51,577 bases of DNA from an uncultured Erysipelotrichaceae bacterium (GCA_902795755.1 CADBMO010000058.1:1-51577); one strand, 5' to 3'. Numbered from the stretch's first letter, positions 17,101-26,356 are shown. Notes: a model not told the origin generated them from the sequence alone. Made by a program: numbers and translations.

Positions 17101-18714
17101 AGATAAACTATGCCTTGCATAACCTTGATCAAGCGTTCTAGATAATTCTAAAGTATCGATTACGGTATTAGTAAACTCGCCTAAGTTATATTTTTTCATT
17201 GCCATTTCAATAAATGACATATCAAACTTGGCATTATGTGCAACCACAGGTAAATCCCCTACCCAGTCTAAAAACTCTTTCGTAACAGTTTTTTCATCAT
17301 CACAGCCAGATACCATTGCATCAGTTATTTGGGTTAGCTCTGTAATTTTATCAGGTATATGCCTTTTAGGATCAATTAATTTATCAAATCTATCCAATAT
17401 TTCACCATTACATATTTTAACAGCACCAATTTCAATCATTTGATCATCACCAGCAGCATTAAAACCTGTAGTTTCAGTATCAAATACTACAAACGTTGAT
17501 TCTAGTAATGGTAAATCACTAGGACGAATTACAATATTTACAGTATCATCAACAAGTGTTAATTCAACACCATATAATCCTTTAAAATGTTTATTAGGAT
17601 CTTCTATACCCTTGTTATGAGATTTTATAATACCATATGCAATAGGAAAAGCTTGACAACCATTATGATCAGTTATAGCAACTCCGCGATATCCCATGTT
17701 AATTGCGTTAGAAACCAATTCACAAGTATGTTTTCCCAAATCCACCTTTGTTATACCATCCATTTGACTCATCATGGTATGAGCGTGCAATTCTACTCTT
17801 TTAACTTCAGCATCATCTGTAATAACAACATCCTTTGAAGGAATCTTAACAACGTTTCTAATATTAAGAACAAGGTCCTTAGCAAACTGATCTTGTTTTA
17901 CATAACCAGATATTCTAAACCACCCTTTACTCATAGCCTTACTAACTCTTTTAAACTCATCTTTATCGCGAGTAAAAAACTTAGCATATATACTATCTGT
18001 ATTATCACTAATTTTAAAAGTTAATATTTTAAATGCACTTTTACTTGATTCAAATTCATCAGTGCCAAAAACGTAAGCTTCTACAACAATATTATCCTCT
18101 TCAGTAATAATGTCTTTAATTCTCGTAATATTACCTTTTGGTTCATCACCCAAAATTATAGGCGATTCTTCTTTTTTTACATCAGTTTTAGCAATAGCCT
18201 TTTCTTTTTCTAACTCTTTTCTAACGTCAAGAGTGTTTTCTAAATTGATTTTTGTATTTATTTTAATATCACTATAACCTAGTTTTTTATAAAAAGAGAT
18301 AATACTTTCTTTAGCCTTATTAAAGATATTTTCTTCTGCAACATTATCAACTTCTACTTGTAATGTATTATCTATTACTTCTATTTTTTTGTTTTTAAAT
18401 AATAGTTTCATTGGTTTAGTTAAACTACTATTATCAATAGCAACTACGTAAGAATCAATACAAGTATTATAATCAACATCTTCAATAATATAATCAGCAC
18501 GAACTGATGATAAGTTGGGAAAACCATTATTAATAATTTTTTCTATATAATTTATAATTTCAAATGAAAGTGGTTTATCAATAGATATTACAAAAACTGC
18601 ATTTTTTCTAGATGCATCAAGTTTTAATTTGATAATTTTACCATTTGCAAATGAATCATAGTATCCTTCAGGTAATTTGATTTTATCTAAAAAAAGTTTT
18701 AATTTATCATCCAT
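14134..18714 (-). CDS. polC: DNA polymerase III PolC-type alpha subunit with 3'-5' exonuclease
   Basis: 1526 residues, slightly longer than the usual 1430-1470. Domain order typical of PolC: N-terminal regions, OB-fold (about 200-300), PHP domain (starts VKRVELHAHTMMSQMDG about 307), inserted DEDDh exonuclease (FVVFDTETTGFNAAG about 407 to HHRADYDAEGTAKVF), then the polymerase core. A Cys4 zinc-like site (CTKCSH ... CPNCGN) precedes the palm motif PDIDLNFSD. Ends with ESSQLSLF, a QLSLF-type beta-clamp-binding motif. Chromosomal replicase of low-GC Gram-positives. GGGTGG precedes the ATG; it has its own promoter and terminator. Confidence 0.98.
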   Translation of the reverse strand: MDDKLKLFLDKIKLPEGYYDSFANGKIIKLKLDASRKNAVFVISIDKPLSFEIINYIEKIINNGFPNLSSVRADYIIEDVDYNTCIDSYVVAIDNSSLTKPMKLLFKNKKIEVIDNTLQVEVDNVAEENIFNKAKESIISFYKKLGYSDIKINTKINLENTLDVRKELEKEKAIAKTDVKKEESPIILGDEPKGNITRIKDIITEEDNIVVEAYVFGTDEFESSKSAFKILTFKISDNTDSIYAKFFTRDKDEFKRVSKAMSKGWFRISGYVKQDQFAKDLVLNIRNVVKIPSKDVVITDDAEVKRVELHAHTMMSQMDGITKVDLGKHTCELVSNAINMGYRGVAITDHNGCQAFPIAYGIIKSHNKGIEDPNKHFKGLYGVELTLVDDTVNIVIRPSDLPLLESTFVVFDTETTGFNAAGDDQMIEIGAVKICNGEILDRFDKLIDPKRHIPDKITELTQITDAMVSGCDDEKTVTKEFLDWVGDLPVVAHNAKFDMSFIEMAMKKYNLGEFTNTVIDTLELSRTLDQGYARHSLSALVKRYNVEWDEDAHHRADYDAEGTAKVFHKMLVKLDSQNYEKVSDLDKLVSKDEIHKFGRTYHFNAIAMNKTGLKNLFKIISLANTTYLYKTPRILRSVLNDLREGLLIGSGCYESEVFVLAKSKEGEELNNIINFYDYVEVQPPEVYGHLIQTSDFKNESEVLEHIKKIIAATKDCGKMIVATGDVHHFKREDKIYREIIVNQKVPGGGRHPLAKKDIKEIPSQHFRTTSEMLNDFSFLGNDLAYEIVVENTNKMLDMVEEIEVIPDTHGIPFSPRIKSDDGKSYLDCPVVVTNLVYEKAAQWYGNPLPYNIEERIATELYGNIVYKVCEYYIKEENNKDSDEDIKVKTFEKLHNVLVNGYDSVKKLLKKYFMDVEKIEETEIDSKVKKELGGIIGGGFDPIYLIAQRLVKHSNDDGYLVGSRGSVGSSFVATMMGITEVNPLPAHYRCTKCSHSIFNFEDGRPLGSEYSTGIDLPDKKCPNCGNDLFKDGQDMPFATFLGFNADKVPDIDLNFSDLNQASAHAYTKVLFGKDNVYRAGTIGTVADKTAYGFVKGYFEDNGMMRRSAEIERLAKGVTGVKRTTGQHPGGIVVVPDYKDVSDFTPFQFPADDPNSAWRTTHFDYHSIEECLLKLDILGHSDPTQLRMIQDLTKTDITKVPLDDKDTMSIFTSTKALGVTTEQIMNKTGTLGIPEFGTPFTISMVSETKPTTFAELIKISGLSHGTDVWLGNAQELIQKNIVPFKEVIGCRDDIMVYLMYHGVKPIKAFKIMEFVRKGRASKDPEGWKEHVKTMEEAGIPDWYIDSCGKIKYMFPKAHAAAYVISAFRIAWYKVHMPVYFYASWFTSKATDVDVDVMIKGYDAIKEKIIEIQNKGYEASNKEMGQLESLKVALEATARGIKFLPVELYNSEATIWGVKDETSIYPPFSSIDGLGDTVAKNIVSERKKAEFLSIEDVQIRSKISQTLIDRMKAMNIFDDMPESSQLSLF

Positions 18715-18739
18715 AATACCACCCTACTTCGTAATATTT

Positions 18740-18748
18740 ATTATAACA
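18740..18748 (-). promoter_or_regulatory. polC extended -10 promoter
   Basis: TGTTATAAT on the minus strand, a perfect extended -10, about 26 bases upstream of the polC start. The -35 is poor. Confidence 0.5.
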
Positions 18749-18798
18749 TTTATACCTATTAATTAAAATATAAAATACCAATTTTTTTAAAATAATTA

Positions 18799-18830
18799 AA
18801 AACGAATAGTTGTTATTAACTATCCGTTTT
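18799..18830 (-). terminator. Terminator of the large pilin-like gene
   Basis: 13-bp stem with one G-U pair (18799-18811 with 18818-18830), loop of six, and T-run on the minus strand, 19 bases after the stop. Confidence 0.8.
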
Positions 18831-18848
18831 TAATATATATATCATTTT

Positions 18849-21482
18849 TTATTTATCTGGAACTAAATAACATTTTGTTTCAGAACCACTACAACTGTTA
18901 GGAGCTCCTTTTTTTACACTGTAAAGCTTTCTACAATATCCGGTTTTACCACTTCCCTTATTTGCAACATTATAATTAGTACTAGTACAATTACCAGCCC
19001 TATCACAAGCATGTAAGTATAAAGTGGCAGAATCATTCTCTAAGAAATTAAAATCAAATCTAATTTTAAAATACTTATCTTGAGTTGTTCTTTTATATAA
19101 AGCAGCGTTTGCTCTAGCGAATTTAAGCATATTATCATTGCTAGCATCAGTTGAAGATACGCACCAAGAACCAGAACAAGATTTTCCACTGTGTTTAGAA
19201 TATTTATAATTATATGATGCATCTGCTATACCAGAAGATTTGCTTTCTTTACTTCCATCTTGTAAATATACATATCCCCTATGGTCAACTATATTAGACG
19301 ATAATTTTTCAAATGTTCTACAACTCGAACCATAACTACCACCATATGTAAAACTAGGTGATGTTTTATCTATATTAACTACTCCAGAATTACAAGTCTT
19401 TTTCAAAGTAGTAGCAGTTGCAGCAATTGTATAACTACACTTTTGCTTTATACCTTCACTCGTAATTGTACACAAAGTGGTTTTCCCATGTTTTACTTTT
19501 ACATTAGATCTATACCAATTTGTATCACTATTTTTAGTTCCTTCATAAGTTAAATTGCTATAACAACTTCCTTTACTTTTTTTCACTTCTCCAGAAGGAA
19601 TTGGTGTTGGATCAGGATCACTTTTTGCTATTCTAAATTGTTGTGTATAACAATATCTTGAATTTCCTGCCGCATCATATACTATTGCGTAACCTCTTTT
19701 GTGATATTTACCATAAGTTTTATTATTTTTTACATATGTATCATATGGTGATTCATTATCATATGCTCTAAAGAATTTAGTATCAGCGCCAAAATTATTT
19801 GAATAAGGATAATAATTTCCTGAATTACCATAATTAAGGTATGCATACCATTCCCAAGATTTAGTATCTGCTGATGGCGTATACGTAACAGCTATTTTAG
19901 TTCCTTCGGTACCATAACTACCATAACATACAAATAAGCTTCTTCCTAAATTTGCAGTATCAACCCAGTCTGTTTTTTGACTACAAGAACCCGCGGTTCT
20001 AGGTGAATTTGCATAAGTTCCCTTATAATATTCATATGAATAAGTCCCGCAATTTGGTGCAATTGTATCTTTTGTATAAGTTGGTGATGCACAAAATTGT
20101 TTTAAACCATATTTATTAATTACATACCCCTTATATTGGTGAGTTGCATTGGCAGTAAGCTTATGTAGAACACCACTTTTAAAATCATTTGTAGACCAAA
20201 GGGATTCGTTACCATATAAATTAACAGAATATACATCATCTGGTTTTTCTGTTTCCATTGATACTAAAATATCACTTACGTACGTTGAATCATCGTCTCC
20301 CAATTCTCCATCAGCCATAAACGTAGGGCAATCAGAAGGGGCTGAAACAATAAAATTAGTATTTGAATTTGAAGCTTCATTTCCGGCATAATCTTTTGCA
20401 GAAATATCAACTGCAAAATATTCATCTTCATCGAATTTACCAAATAAAGCCGTTGCATCCTTTAAAGGAGTATCAAATGAATGAAAATCTTCATTCATAT
20501 TAATATTATTAATCCCAGATGTATCATCTTTTGCATTTACAGAAGCATAAATGCCTTTATTAAAATCATATACAGGAAACCCTTGATATGTACTATCAAA
20601 AGAAAGCTTTTTACCACTAGAATCAACAATACCATTATATGTAACCGTAGGAGCTACGGTATCTTTCATTACGGTTACATTTTTACTCCAATATCCTCCA
20701 TCTTCATCCTCAAGGTACATATTTAGATCCTTATAAACACCATCATCATAAGTTTTACAATACACATTAGTACCATCTGAACCTATTTTAATTTGACTAT
20801 TTTCTTCCTTAGCATTTTTAATAGTTATTAGATCTTGAAAACTAATATTTCCTATTTTTATTGATTTATCATATACCTTAACTTTATTAGAAGGTTTTAA
20901 ACAAACATATAATTTATTATTAGAAACTCCAGAAAAAGAGTCTATATTAAACCACCCATTGCTATTTGGTTTAATAATACTTATATTGGAACTGCCCAAA
21001 TTAACATCATCAGAAAGATCCTTATCACTCTTTAAATATAAAACTTTAGCTTGTGGACCATTTATAGTTCTTATTTCTATAGAATCTAGACTTGCTTGAT
21101 AATCACAGCTTCCTTCTATATCGCCATCTTTAAAATCATAATATGTATACTTAGTGGACCCATTTTTAATAATTATTACTACTTTGCTACAATAACTAAC
21201 TTCTTTACCTGTTTTAGGATTTTTAACTACGTTTAAATAGCCTTCTTTAACAAGTTTTCCAACGGTAACGTAGGCTTCAACATTATCCATATTTTCGAAT
21301 AAATATTGATTTGCATTATAATATGATTTGGCAGAAGTCTCAATGGTTGATTTAACATTCTCCCATTCTTCATCTTTCCTTTTATCTGCTATTCCAATTA
21401 GACTTGTAACTGCAACAACACTTATACCTGCTATTAATGCAATTACTACCAATAATTCAACAAGTGTAAATCCTTTTTTCAT
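18849..21482 (-). CDS. Very large type IV pilin-like surface protein
   Basis: 877 residues from the ATG at 21482, preceded by AGGAGG. The N-terminus MKKGFTLVELLVVIALIAG is a textbook class III prepilin sequence with Glu at +5, followed by a pseudopilin-like helix (KDEEWENVKSTIETSAKSYYNAN). Usual pilins are 130-200 residues; here the rest is about 800 residues of extracellular beta-rich modules with repeated patterns such as DTVAPTVTYNG, KDTIAPNC and DKTSPSFTYGG, each followed by Asp/Gly-rich 'DAAGNS', 'DRAGNC' or 'DYAGNE' signatures typical of Ig-like bacterial repeat domains. Many cysteines in the C-terminal half suggest disulfides. It is probably an adhesive minor pilin or surface protein. 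Transcribed alone. Confidence 0.85.
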   Translation of the reverse strand: MKKGFTLVELLVVIALIAGISVVAVTSLIGIADKRKDEEWENVKSTIETSAKSYYNANQYLFENMDNVEAYVTVGKLVKEGYLNVVKNPKTGKEVSYCSKVVIIIKNGSTKYTYYDFKDGDIEGSCDYQASLDSIEIRTINGPQAKVLYLKSDKDLSDDVNLGSSNISIIKPNSNGWFNIDSFSGVSNNKLYVCLKPSNKVKVYDKSIKIGNISFQDLITIKNAKEENSQIKIGSDGTNVYCKTYDDGVYKDLNMYLEDEDGGYWSKNVTVMKDTVAPTVTYNGIVDSSGKKLSFDSTYQGFPVYDFNKGIYASVNAKDDTSGINNINMNEDFHSFDTPLKDATALFGKFDEDEYFAVDISAKDYAGNEASNSNTNFIVSAPSDCPTFMADGELGDDDSTYVSDILVSMETEKPDDVYSVNLYGNESLWSTNDFKSGVLHKLTANATHQYKGYVINKYGLKQFCASPTYTKDTIAPNCGTYSYEYYKGTYANSPRTAGSCSQKTDWVDTANLGRSLFVCYGSYGTEGTKIAVTYTPSADTKSWEWYAYLNYGNSGNYYPYSNNFGADTKFFRAYDNESPYDTYVKNNKTYGKYHKRGYAIVYDAAGNSRYCYTQQFRIAKSDPDPTPIPSGEVKKSKGSCYSNLTYEGTKNSDTNWYRSNVKVKHGKTTLCTITSEGIKQKCSYTIAATATTLKKTCNSGVVNIDKTSPSFTYGGSYGSSCRTFEKLSSNIVDHRGYVYLQDGSKESKSSGIADASYNYKYSKHSGKSCSGSWCVSSTDASNDNMLKFARANAALYKRTTQDKYFKIRFDFNFLENDSATLYLHACDRAGNCTSTNYNVANKGSGKTGYCRKLYSVKKGAPNSCSGSETKCYLVPDK

Positions 21483-21525
21483 ATGTCCTCCTATTATATA
21501 TATTATTTTATCATAAATAATAAAA

Positions 21526-21554
21526 AATAACAATCAGGTATTTTGATTGTTATT
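21526..21554 (-). terminator. Terminator of the NodB-like gene
   Basis: 11-bp perfect stem (21526-21536 with 21544-21554) followed by T6 on the minus strand; stop codon in the arm. It lies directly upstream of the pilin gene promoter region. Confidence 0.75.
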
Positions 21555-22383
21555 CTTTTAAAAGATTATCTAATAAAACAATATTATAATTTCTAGATTT
21601 AATAACATTAATAATATAACTATACTTTTTTATGTCAAACTGATCAGTTTCGTATTCTATTATTAAACCATTAGATAAATTACTTTTTAAATCATTAATA
21701 GACGGGTTAACAAGTGATGGTGAAATACTATACATTTTGTTTTTTTTGCAAATAGTTAAATCATCTATTATTTTGTTTTCATTTAAACAATACTTTGATT
21801 TATTATCAGATATTGTTTCTATTAATTCATTTGTTTTATTTATAGTTTTTTTATCATATTTACCATCATAACCCAGATTATATATTGGATATTTAATGTT
21901 CATATAATTATCAATATTTTTAATCAAAGTTATTCCATCAACAAAAAAGCTAACATTAACATTATTAATTATTGATAAGTTATAAATTGATTGCATATGT
22001 TTCACATTATTAACTTTAAATATGATTGCAACATTCTTTTTACTTATATTACCTTTTTCTATAAAATACGAATAATTATTATTTATAGTTATTTCAGGTT
22101 TTTTCTTTTCGTAAACAATTTGTTCTTTATTAAATTTATTACTTTTCTTCATTTTCTCATATGATGCATTTACATTAATAATAGAACCACTTGATCCAAC
22201 AAAAATCGTATCATTTTTAACCAATCCATTTGATGGTAATATATCATTATTCCTTTTATACTCTTTTATTTTTTTATATAATGGATCTTTTTCTTTAGCT
22301 AGCGTAAAAACTTTATTAGTATAAATAAAGCTTAATATTAATAATATAATTATTCCAAATAGTTTAAATGTTTTATTATACAT
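21550..22383 (-). CDS. Membrane-anchored degenerate polysaccharide deacetylase-fold protein
   Basis: 277 residues. One N-terminal membrane helix (about 7-24), then an extracytoplasmic domain. The region from residue 119 follows the NodB pattern: KNVAIIFKVNN in place of the VALTFDDGP motif, NVNVSFFVDGITLIKN in place of ATFFVxG, and a final ...YSYIINVIKSRNYNIVLLDNLL like the end of the NodB domain. The metal-binding and catalytic Asp/His residues are not visible, so it is probably not an active deacetylase. TAGGTGAT precedes the ATG. It is upstream of the large pilin gene and downstream of a VGRPKLAD protein. The function of such inactive homologues is unknown. Confidence 0.65.
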   Translation of the reverse strand: MYNKTFKLFGIIILLILSFIYTNKVFTLAKEKDPLYKKIKEYKRNNDILPSNGLVKNDTIFVGSSGSIINVNASYEKMKKSNKFNKEQIVYEKKKPEITINNNYSYFIEKGNISKKNVAIIFKVNNVKHMQSIYNLSIINNVNVSFFVDGITLIKNIDNYMNIKYPIYNLGYDGKYDKKTINKTNELIETISDNKSKYCLNENKIIDDLTICKKNKMYSISPSLVNPSINDLKSNLSNGLIIEYETDQFDIKKYSYIINVIKSRNYNIVLLDNLLKE

Positions 22384-22420
22384 ATAATCACCTATTTAAA
22401 TATTATTCAAACATAAAAAA

Positions 22421-22438
22421 AAGAGAACATAGTCTCTT
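22421..22438 (-). terminator. Short terminator after the 22437-23390 gene
   Basis: 6-bp stem (22421-22426 with 22433-22438) followed by eight T on the minus strand; overlaps the stop codon. Confidence 0.55.
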
Positions 22439-23390
22439 AATTTTTATATGCTTTAGAAGGTATAACCATATAAGAATTAGTAATATAATAATTCCCATTA
22501 GAATCTATTTTGGTCTCCCAATTATCTAATTTTACACTTTTTAAATCAGATTTATCATAACCGTCTACCCATACATATACTTTTACGTTAGTGGTTGCGT
22601 TCATATTAGGAATTTTAAAATATGTTTCATCATTATTATTGCTTTTTTTTGTTTCAACGTAATCTTCTTTTTCTATAGCATTATTATACTTAATCTTAGC
22701 CACAAAACTACTTGGAGCTTTTATATTTAATACTCTTGGATTATTTTTAGTAGTATATACATATACTTTTTCATCATTTTGTTTTTTTATTTCACTATAA
22801 GGAACAGGACTATAATAACCTTTAACAGTAAGCATCTTGTACGCATAATTGTTCTCAATTGTACTAGATGAATTAAAAGACCAATCATACGGCGTATAAT
22901 CTCTTTCAATTTTACTAGCATTTACTAATTGTAATTTTACTTTCCAAGTTATATTCTTGTTTTTTTTCGATTCAAAAATAATATTAAAACTATTAGTATC
23001 ATTTTCATAAGTTTTTGAATCATATTTTATCCATTTATAGTTTTTGTTTAAATAATAAGTTGTATACTTGTATGATGCAGATTTATTTCTTAATTTATTA
23101 GTTATCTTAACATTCATTACATAATCTTGATCATCATTATAATATTCTTTTATAATAAATCCATTCTTATTATTTATTGGTCCTAAAATCTTGCCGATAG
23201 TCATTTTATATAAAGTAGTAAGTGGTGATACCTTTTGCACATAACATCCAAATACAAAAGATAATGACACAACGACTAGTATCGATGCTATAAGCATGAT
23301 TCTAGATCTTCTTAATAACTTATCATCTGCAAGTTTTGGTCTACCAACTTTATTTTTCTTTTCATCTTCTTTTAATAGCCAGTCTATCAC
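22437..23390 (-). CDS. Single-pass membrane protein with VGRPKLAD motif (A)
   Basis: 317 residues from a GTG at 23390, preceded by GGGGTGA. A short cytoplasmic N-terminus contains KNKVGRPKLAD (motif residues 15-22), six residues, Ser, then one membrane helix (about 31-50). The outside part is beta-rich, with Asn/Lys/Tyr-rich sequence and no recognised catalytic motif. The same motif and spacing occur in three other membrane proteins in this window. It begins 14 bases after the ezrA stop, so it is probably cotranscribed with ezrA. Function unknown. Confidence 0.75.
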   Translation of the reverse strand: MIDWLLKEDEKKNKVGRPKLADDKLLRRSRIMLIASILVVVSLSFVFGCYVQKVSPLTTLYKMTIGKILGPINNKNGFIIKEYYNDDQDYVMNVKITNKLRNKSASYKYTTYYLNKNYKWIKYDSKTYENDTNSFNIIFESKKNKNITWKVKLQLVNASKIERDYTPYDWSFNSSSTIENNYAYKMLTVKGYYSPVPYSEIKKQNDEKVYVYTTKNNPRVLNIKAPSSFVAKIKYNNAIEKEDYVETKKSNNNDETYFKIPNMNATTNVKVYVWVDGYDKSDLKSVKLDNWETKIDSNGNYYITNSYMVIPSKAYKN

Positions 23391-23404
23391 TTCTAGCTCA
23401 CCCC

Positions 23405-25111
23405 TTATTTTTTATAGTCTAAGATTTTTTTATGAATACCAGGTTCTACAACATCAAGCGTAGAAATACTTAAATCTAGTGATTTTTTATAATTTCCATT
23501 AAAGAATAAGCTTTCAGCCTTACTAAGCCCCTCATTAATAACGGGCTTAAACGTACGATATCTATTACCATAAACTATTGCATATTCGGATAATAATGCA
23601 TATTTAACCATCTCAGCAGTAGTATTATGAAGTTTAAATACTAAATCTCTAGCAGTATTTACTCTTACGTTTAACGTATCGACATCTATTGGCTTTTTAT
23701 TTAATTCTTTTTGTATTTCAATTATTCCATCAGATGCTTCTCTTAACTCAACATAATAGTTTTCTGGAATTATAGGTAACCTGTTTTTTCTAATTTGATA
23801 TTTTGATTGTTTCAAAAGTAATTTTATGTCTTCTAATTGTCCTCTAGCCCTAGCTTCGTCCTCTTGTAAAGTACCTACTTTTTGTAAAAGATTTTCTACC
23901 TTATCATGTAACTTAGATAGTTTTAATACAATTATTTCTAGCTCATTGTTTAACTTAGAATAACTAAATGAATGGTTTTTATCAAGATTTATTAATCTAT
24001 CATAATCCTTCTTTATACTATCTAATTCTTTTTCATAGAGTTTAATTGATTCTAAAGTTTCATCTGTAATATTATAATTCTTTTTCATCTCAGGTAACTT
24101 TTTATCAAAGGCACCTAAAACCTTATATATATGCTTAATACTCTTTTCAAATTTCTTAATACCTTCTTCATAATACTTTCTAGATAACTTTTCTGTCTCA
24201 AAATCATTAAACAATGAATCATAATAATCTAATATCGTTTTAAGCTCAAAAGATACGTCTTCTAGATTTAATACTCTTACACGATCAAATATAGAGTTTA
24301 CTTTTTTTTCAGTTTCAACAATATTATACTCTACGTTTAAATAATCTAATTGATAGCCTTCTCTAGTTAATTTTATATATTCGTTTGATACATCTTCAGT
24401 TCTTTTAGGAATAAGACTCTTTCCCATAAGCATTATCTCAGGTATCTCATTAATAACTATTTGCATATGGTCAATCATTTCAGTTAAACCCTTAACTACG
24501 TAAATTACTTCTTCATAGTCTTTTTTTTCCATAACTATTTCAAATTCTTCAAATCTTTTTTCAATAGATTCAAATTGTAATTCAATAGTTTTTATAGTTT
24601 CTTCATAATCAGGCTTAGTTTCCTCAAATTTATTTTTAAGGGCTCTATAAGTACTCTTAAGTCTAATTACAGTTGCCCTATTTTTTTCTTCGCTTAAAGT
24701 TATTTCTTTTATTTCAGACATTATTTTTTTAATTTTTGTCTTTATTTCACTTAACTTAATTTCAATTTCTGCGATTGCTTTATAAACATCCGTACTGCTA
24801 CTTTTTTCAATTAAAAAGTCAGCTTCAATAAGCATATCATTAATCTCAGGTATTGTTTCTTTTTCAATGATATCAAATTTTAGTTTCCAACTGTTATATT
24901 TTTCATCTAATTTGTTATTCTTAATCAACGCCTCAACTTTTGAAAGTTCATTTAAAACTGGTACGTTGATTAAAAGATTTTTTTCTTTTTCTAATTCGTC
25001 TAGTGCGTTATACATTCTTTTTTTTCTTTTGCTCTTAACAATATTTAATAATACTATTAATAAAACTATTAATATAACAACTATTGTTCCTATGTATAAA
25101 CCTTTTGTCAT
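23405..25111 (-). CDS. ezrA: Septation ring formation regulator EzrA
   Basis: 568 residues, normal length. An N-terminal membrane helix (about 5-25) with a short outside tail is followed by KSKRKKRMYNALDELEKEKNLL and then long spectrin-like helical repeats to the C-terminus. That is the architecture of EzrA, which is attached to the membrane, binds FtsZ and limits Z-ring formation to midcell while joining division and wall synthesis. AGGAGG precedes the ATG. Its proximity to rpsD is also found in Bacillus subtilis. Confidence 0.93.
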   Translation of the reverse strand: MTKGLYIGTIVVILIVLLIVLLNIVKSKRKKRMYNALDELEKEKNLLINVPVLNELSKVEALIKNNKLDEKYNSWKLKFDIIEKETIPEINDMLIEADFLIEKSSSTDVYKAIAEIEIKLSEIKTKIKKIMSEIKEITLSEEKNRATVIRLKSTYRALKNKFEETKPDYEETIKTIELQFESIEKRFEEFEIVMEKKDYEEVIYVVKGLTEMIDHMQIVINEIPEIMLMGKSLIPKRTEDVSNEYIKLTREGYQLDYLNVEYNIVETEKKVNSIFDRVRVLNLEDVSFELKTILDYYDSLFNDFETEKLSRKYYEEGIKKFEKSIKHIYKVLGAFDKKLPEMKKNYNITDETLESIKLYEKELDSIKKDYDRLINLDKNHSFSYSKLNNELEIIVLKLSKLHDKVENLLQKVGTLQEDEARARGQLEDIKLLLKQSKYQIRKNRLPIIPENYYVELREASDGIIEIQKELNKKPIDVDTLNVRVNTARDLVFKLHNTTAEMVKYALLSEYAIVYGNRYRTFKPVINEGLSKAESLFFNGNYKKSLDLSISTLDVVEPGIHKKILDYKK

Positions 25112-25172
25112 ATACGCACCTCCTACTATATATCATTTTATCATAATATGTCGAAAATTGCACTATAATATT

Positions 25173-25206
25173 AAAAAATAAAGCGATTATTTTCGCTCTA
25201 TTTTTT
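25173..25206 (-). terminator. Terminator after the AdoMet enzyme gene
   Basis: 14-bp stem with one G-U pair (25173-25186 with 25193-25206) that includes the stop codon; T-rich tail on the minus strand. Confidence 0.75.
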
Positions 25207-26098
25207 TATATTTATAAACTACACCACAGCTTAATATACTATCGCTTAATTCATCACATGATACATCATAATATGGTAATACATCTTTATAATTTGTATT
25301 TTCTTTTTTTAGTTCATAATTAAAACCATCATCTAAATCAAGTGCGTAGTCATATATAATACCATTTTCATTTAAAATATAATATAAATCATTTATAACA
25401 TATAAAGCATCTGATGGATACGCCATTCTTCCAATAATATTACTGGCATATATTACATCATATTTATTTTTTAACTTTGATGGTAATTCTTCTAAAGTAT
25501 AATCAATGTATTTTAAATTTACATTATTAATCTTTTCTTGTAATAATAAATATTTGTCAAACTCACCATAGGCATATTTGCGAATATTTCCGTAACTATA
25601 TTCCATCATTAAATGCATTCCTAACCAATATGTTAATTTTTCGTTATTTCTAATATCATAAAATCTTTTTTCAATTGCTTCAAAAAATTGTTGATGAGTA
25701 TCAGAAAGTGTTTTAATAACTGGATTTAAAGTATTAATATTTTTTATGCCGTCTTGAGAAAGTACGTTTGCCATCTTCCAAAAAGTAGAATAATCATATT
25801 TTTTTACCATTGTCATTTTTAAATCTACAAAATATTTACTAAATCTATTTATGTCAAATGCTGTTATATCAGTTGCCCCAGAAAGTATTGTGTGAAGTAT
25901 ATGATCTCCTCCTGCCGTAACAGATAATACTTTTTTATTCTGTAAATCGTCTACTAAATAATACTTAAGAGGTTCATTGGTCCATTGACAAACAGGCCCT
26001 ATTTCACAAAATTTAGTATAATTACTCCTTTTATTTATGTCATTTTTATATGTTTCTTTAGGTTCCATATATTTTGTTATTAATTTAATGTCGTCCAT
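25187..26098 (-). CDS. AdoMet-dependent enzyme resembling DUF3419 / BtaA transferases
   Basis: 303 residues from the ATG at 26098 (MDDIKLITKYM), which has GGGGGG at proper distance. KKVLSVTAGGDHILHTILSG followed by ATDITAFDINRF (about 58-90) is a Rossmann AdoMet-binding pattern: the glycine-rich loop and an acidic residue at the end of the second strand. KYDVIYASNIIGRM (about 215) matches a later strand. The pattern resembles DUF3419 proteins, relatives of the BtaA 3-amino-3-carboxypropyl transferase of betaine lipid synthesis. A generic methyltransferase is also possible. It is cytoplasmic, transcribed divergently from rpsD. Confidence 0.65.
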   Translation of the reverse strand: MDDIKLITKYMEPKETYKNDINKRSNYTKFCEIGPVCQWTNEPLKYYLVDDLQNKKVLSVTAGGDHILHTILSGATDITAFDINRFSKYFVDLKMTMVKKYDYSTFWKMANVLSQDGIKNINTLNPVIKTLSDTHQQFFEAIEKRFYDIRNNEKLTYWLGMHLMMEYSYGNIRKYAYGEFDKYLLLQEKINNVNLKYIDYTLEELPSKLKNKYDVIYASNIIGRMAYPSDALYVINDLYYILNENGIIYDYALDLDDGFNYELKKENTNYKDVLPYYDVSCDELSDSILSCGVVYKYKKIERK

Positions 26099-26158
26099 AA
26101 TACCCCCCAAGGTGCTATATATATTAACATAATAATTTATAACAGACAAGCAAATTGC

Positions 26159-26187
26159 TTGACATATTGCATATAATTAGTTATAAT
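26159..26187 (+). promoter_or_regulatory. rpsD promoter, full consensus
   Basis: TTGACA (26159-26164), exactly 17 bases, TATAAT (26182-26187). The best sigma-A promoter in the window. Confidence 0.92.
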
Positions 26188-26356
26188 TACATGCGTGTAA
26201 ACTTAAAAGCAGCACTTTTTTGAATTTAATAACGTGTTTGTTTGCAATTGTTATATTAGTAATCTTTATAGCTGCTAAGGTGAAAGTATTAAAACAAACT
26301 CCCTATTAAATGGCAAACTAGTCCTTTAGTTTACAATATTTAAAGGAGGAAAGAAT
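26188..26356 (+). ncRNA. Structured rpsD leader, candidate S4 autoregulatory element
   Basis: About 160 transcribed bases precede rpsD. AGCAGC near 26210 can pair with GCTGCT near 26272; GTAAACT near 26197 can pair with AGTTTAC near 26328; and AAACTA / TAGTTT form a local hairpin close to the AAAGGAGG at 26341-26348. Alternative pairings of this kind fit the S4 leaders known in Firmicutes, in which S4 represses its own translation. The match to that family is inferred from position and pairing, not aligned. Confidence 0.6.
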
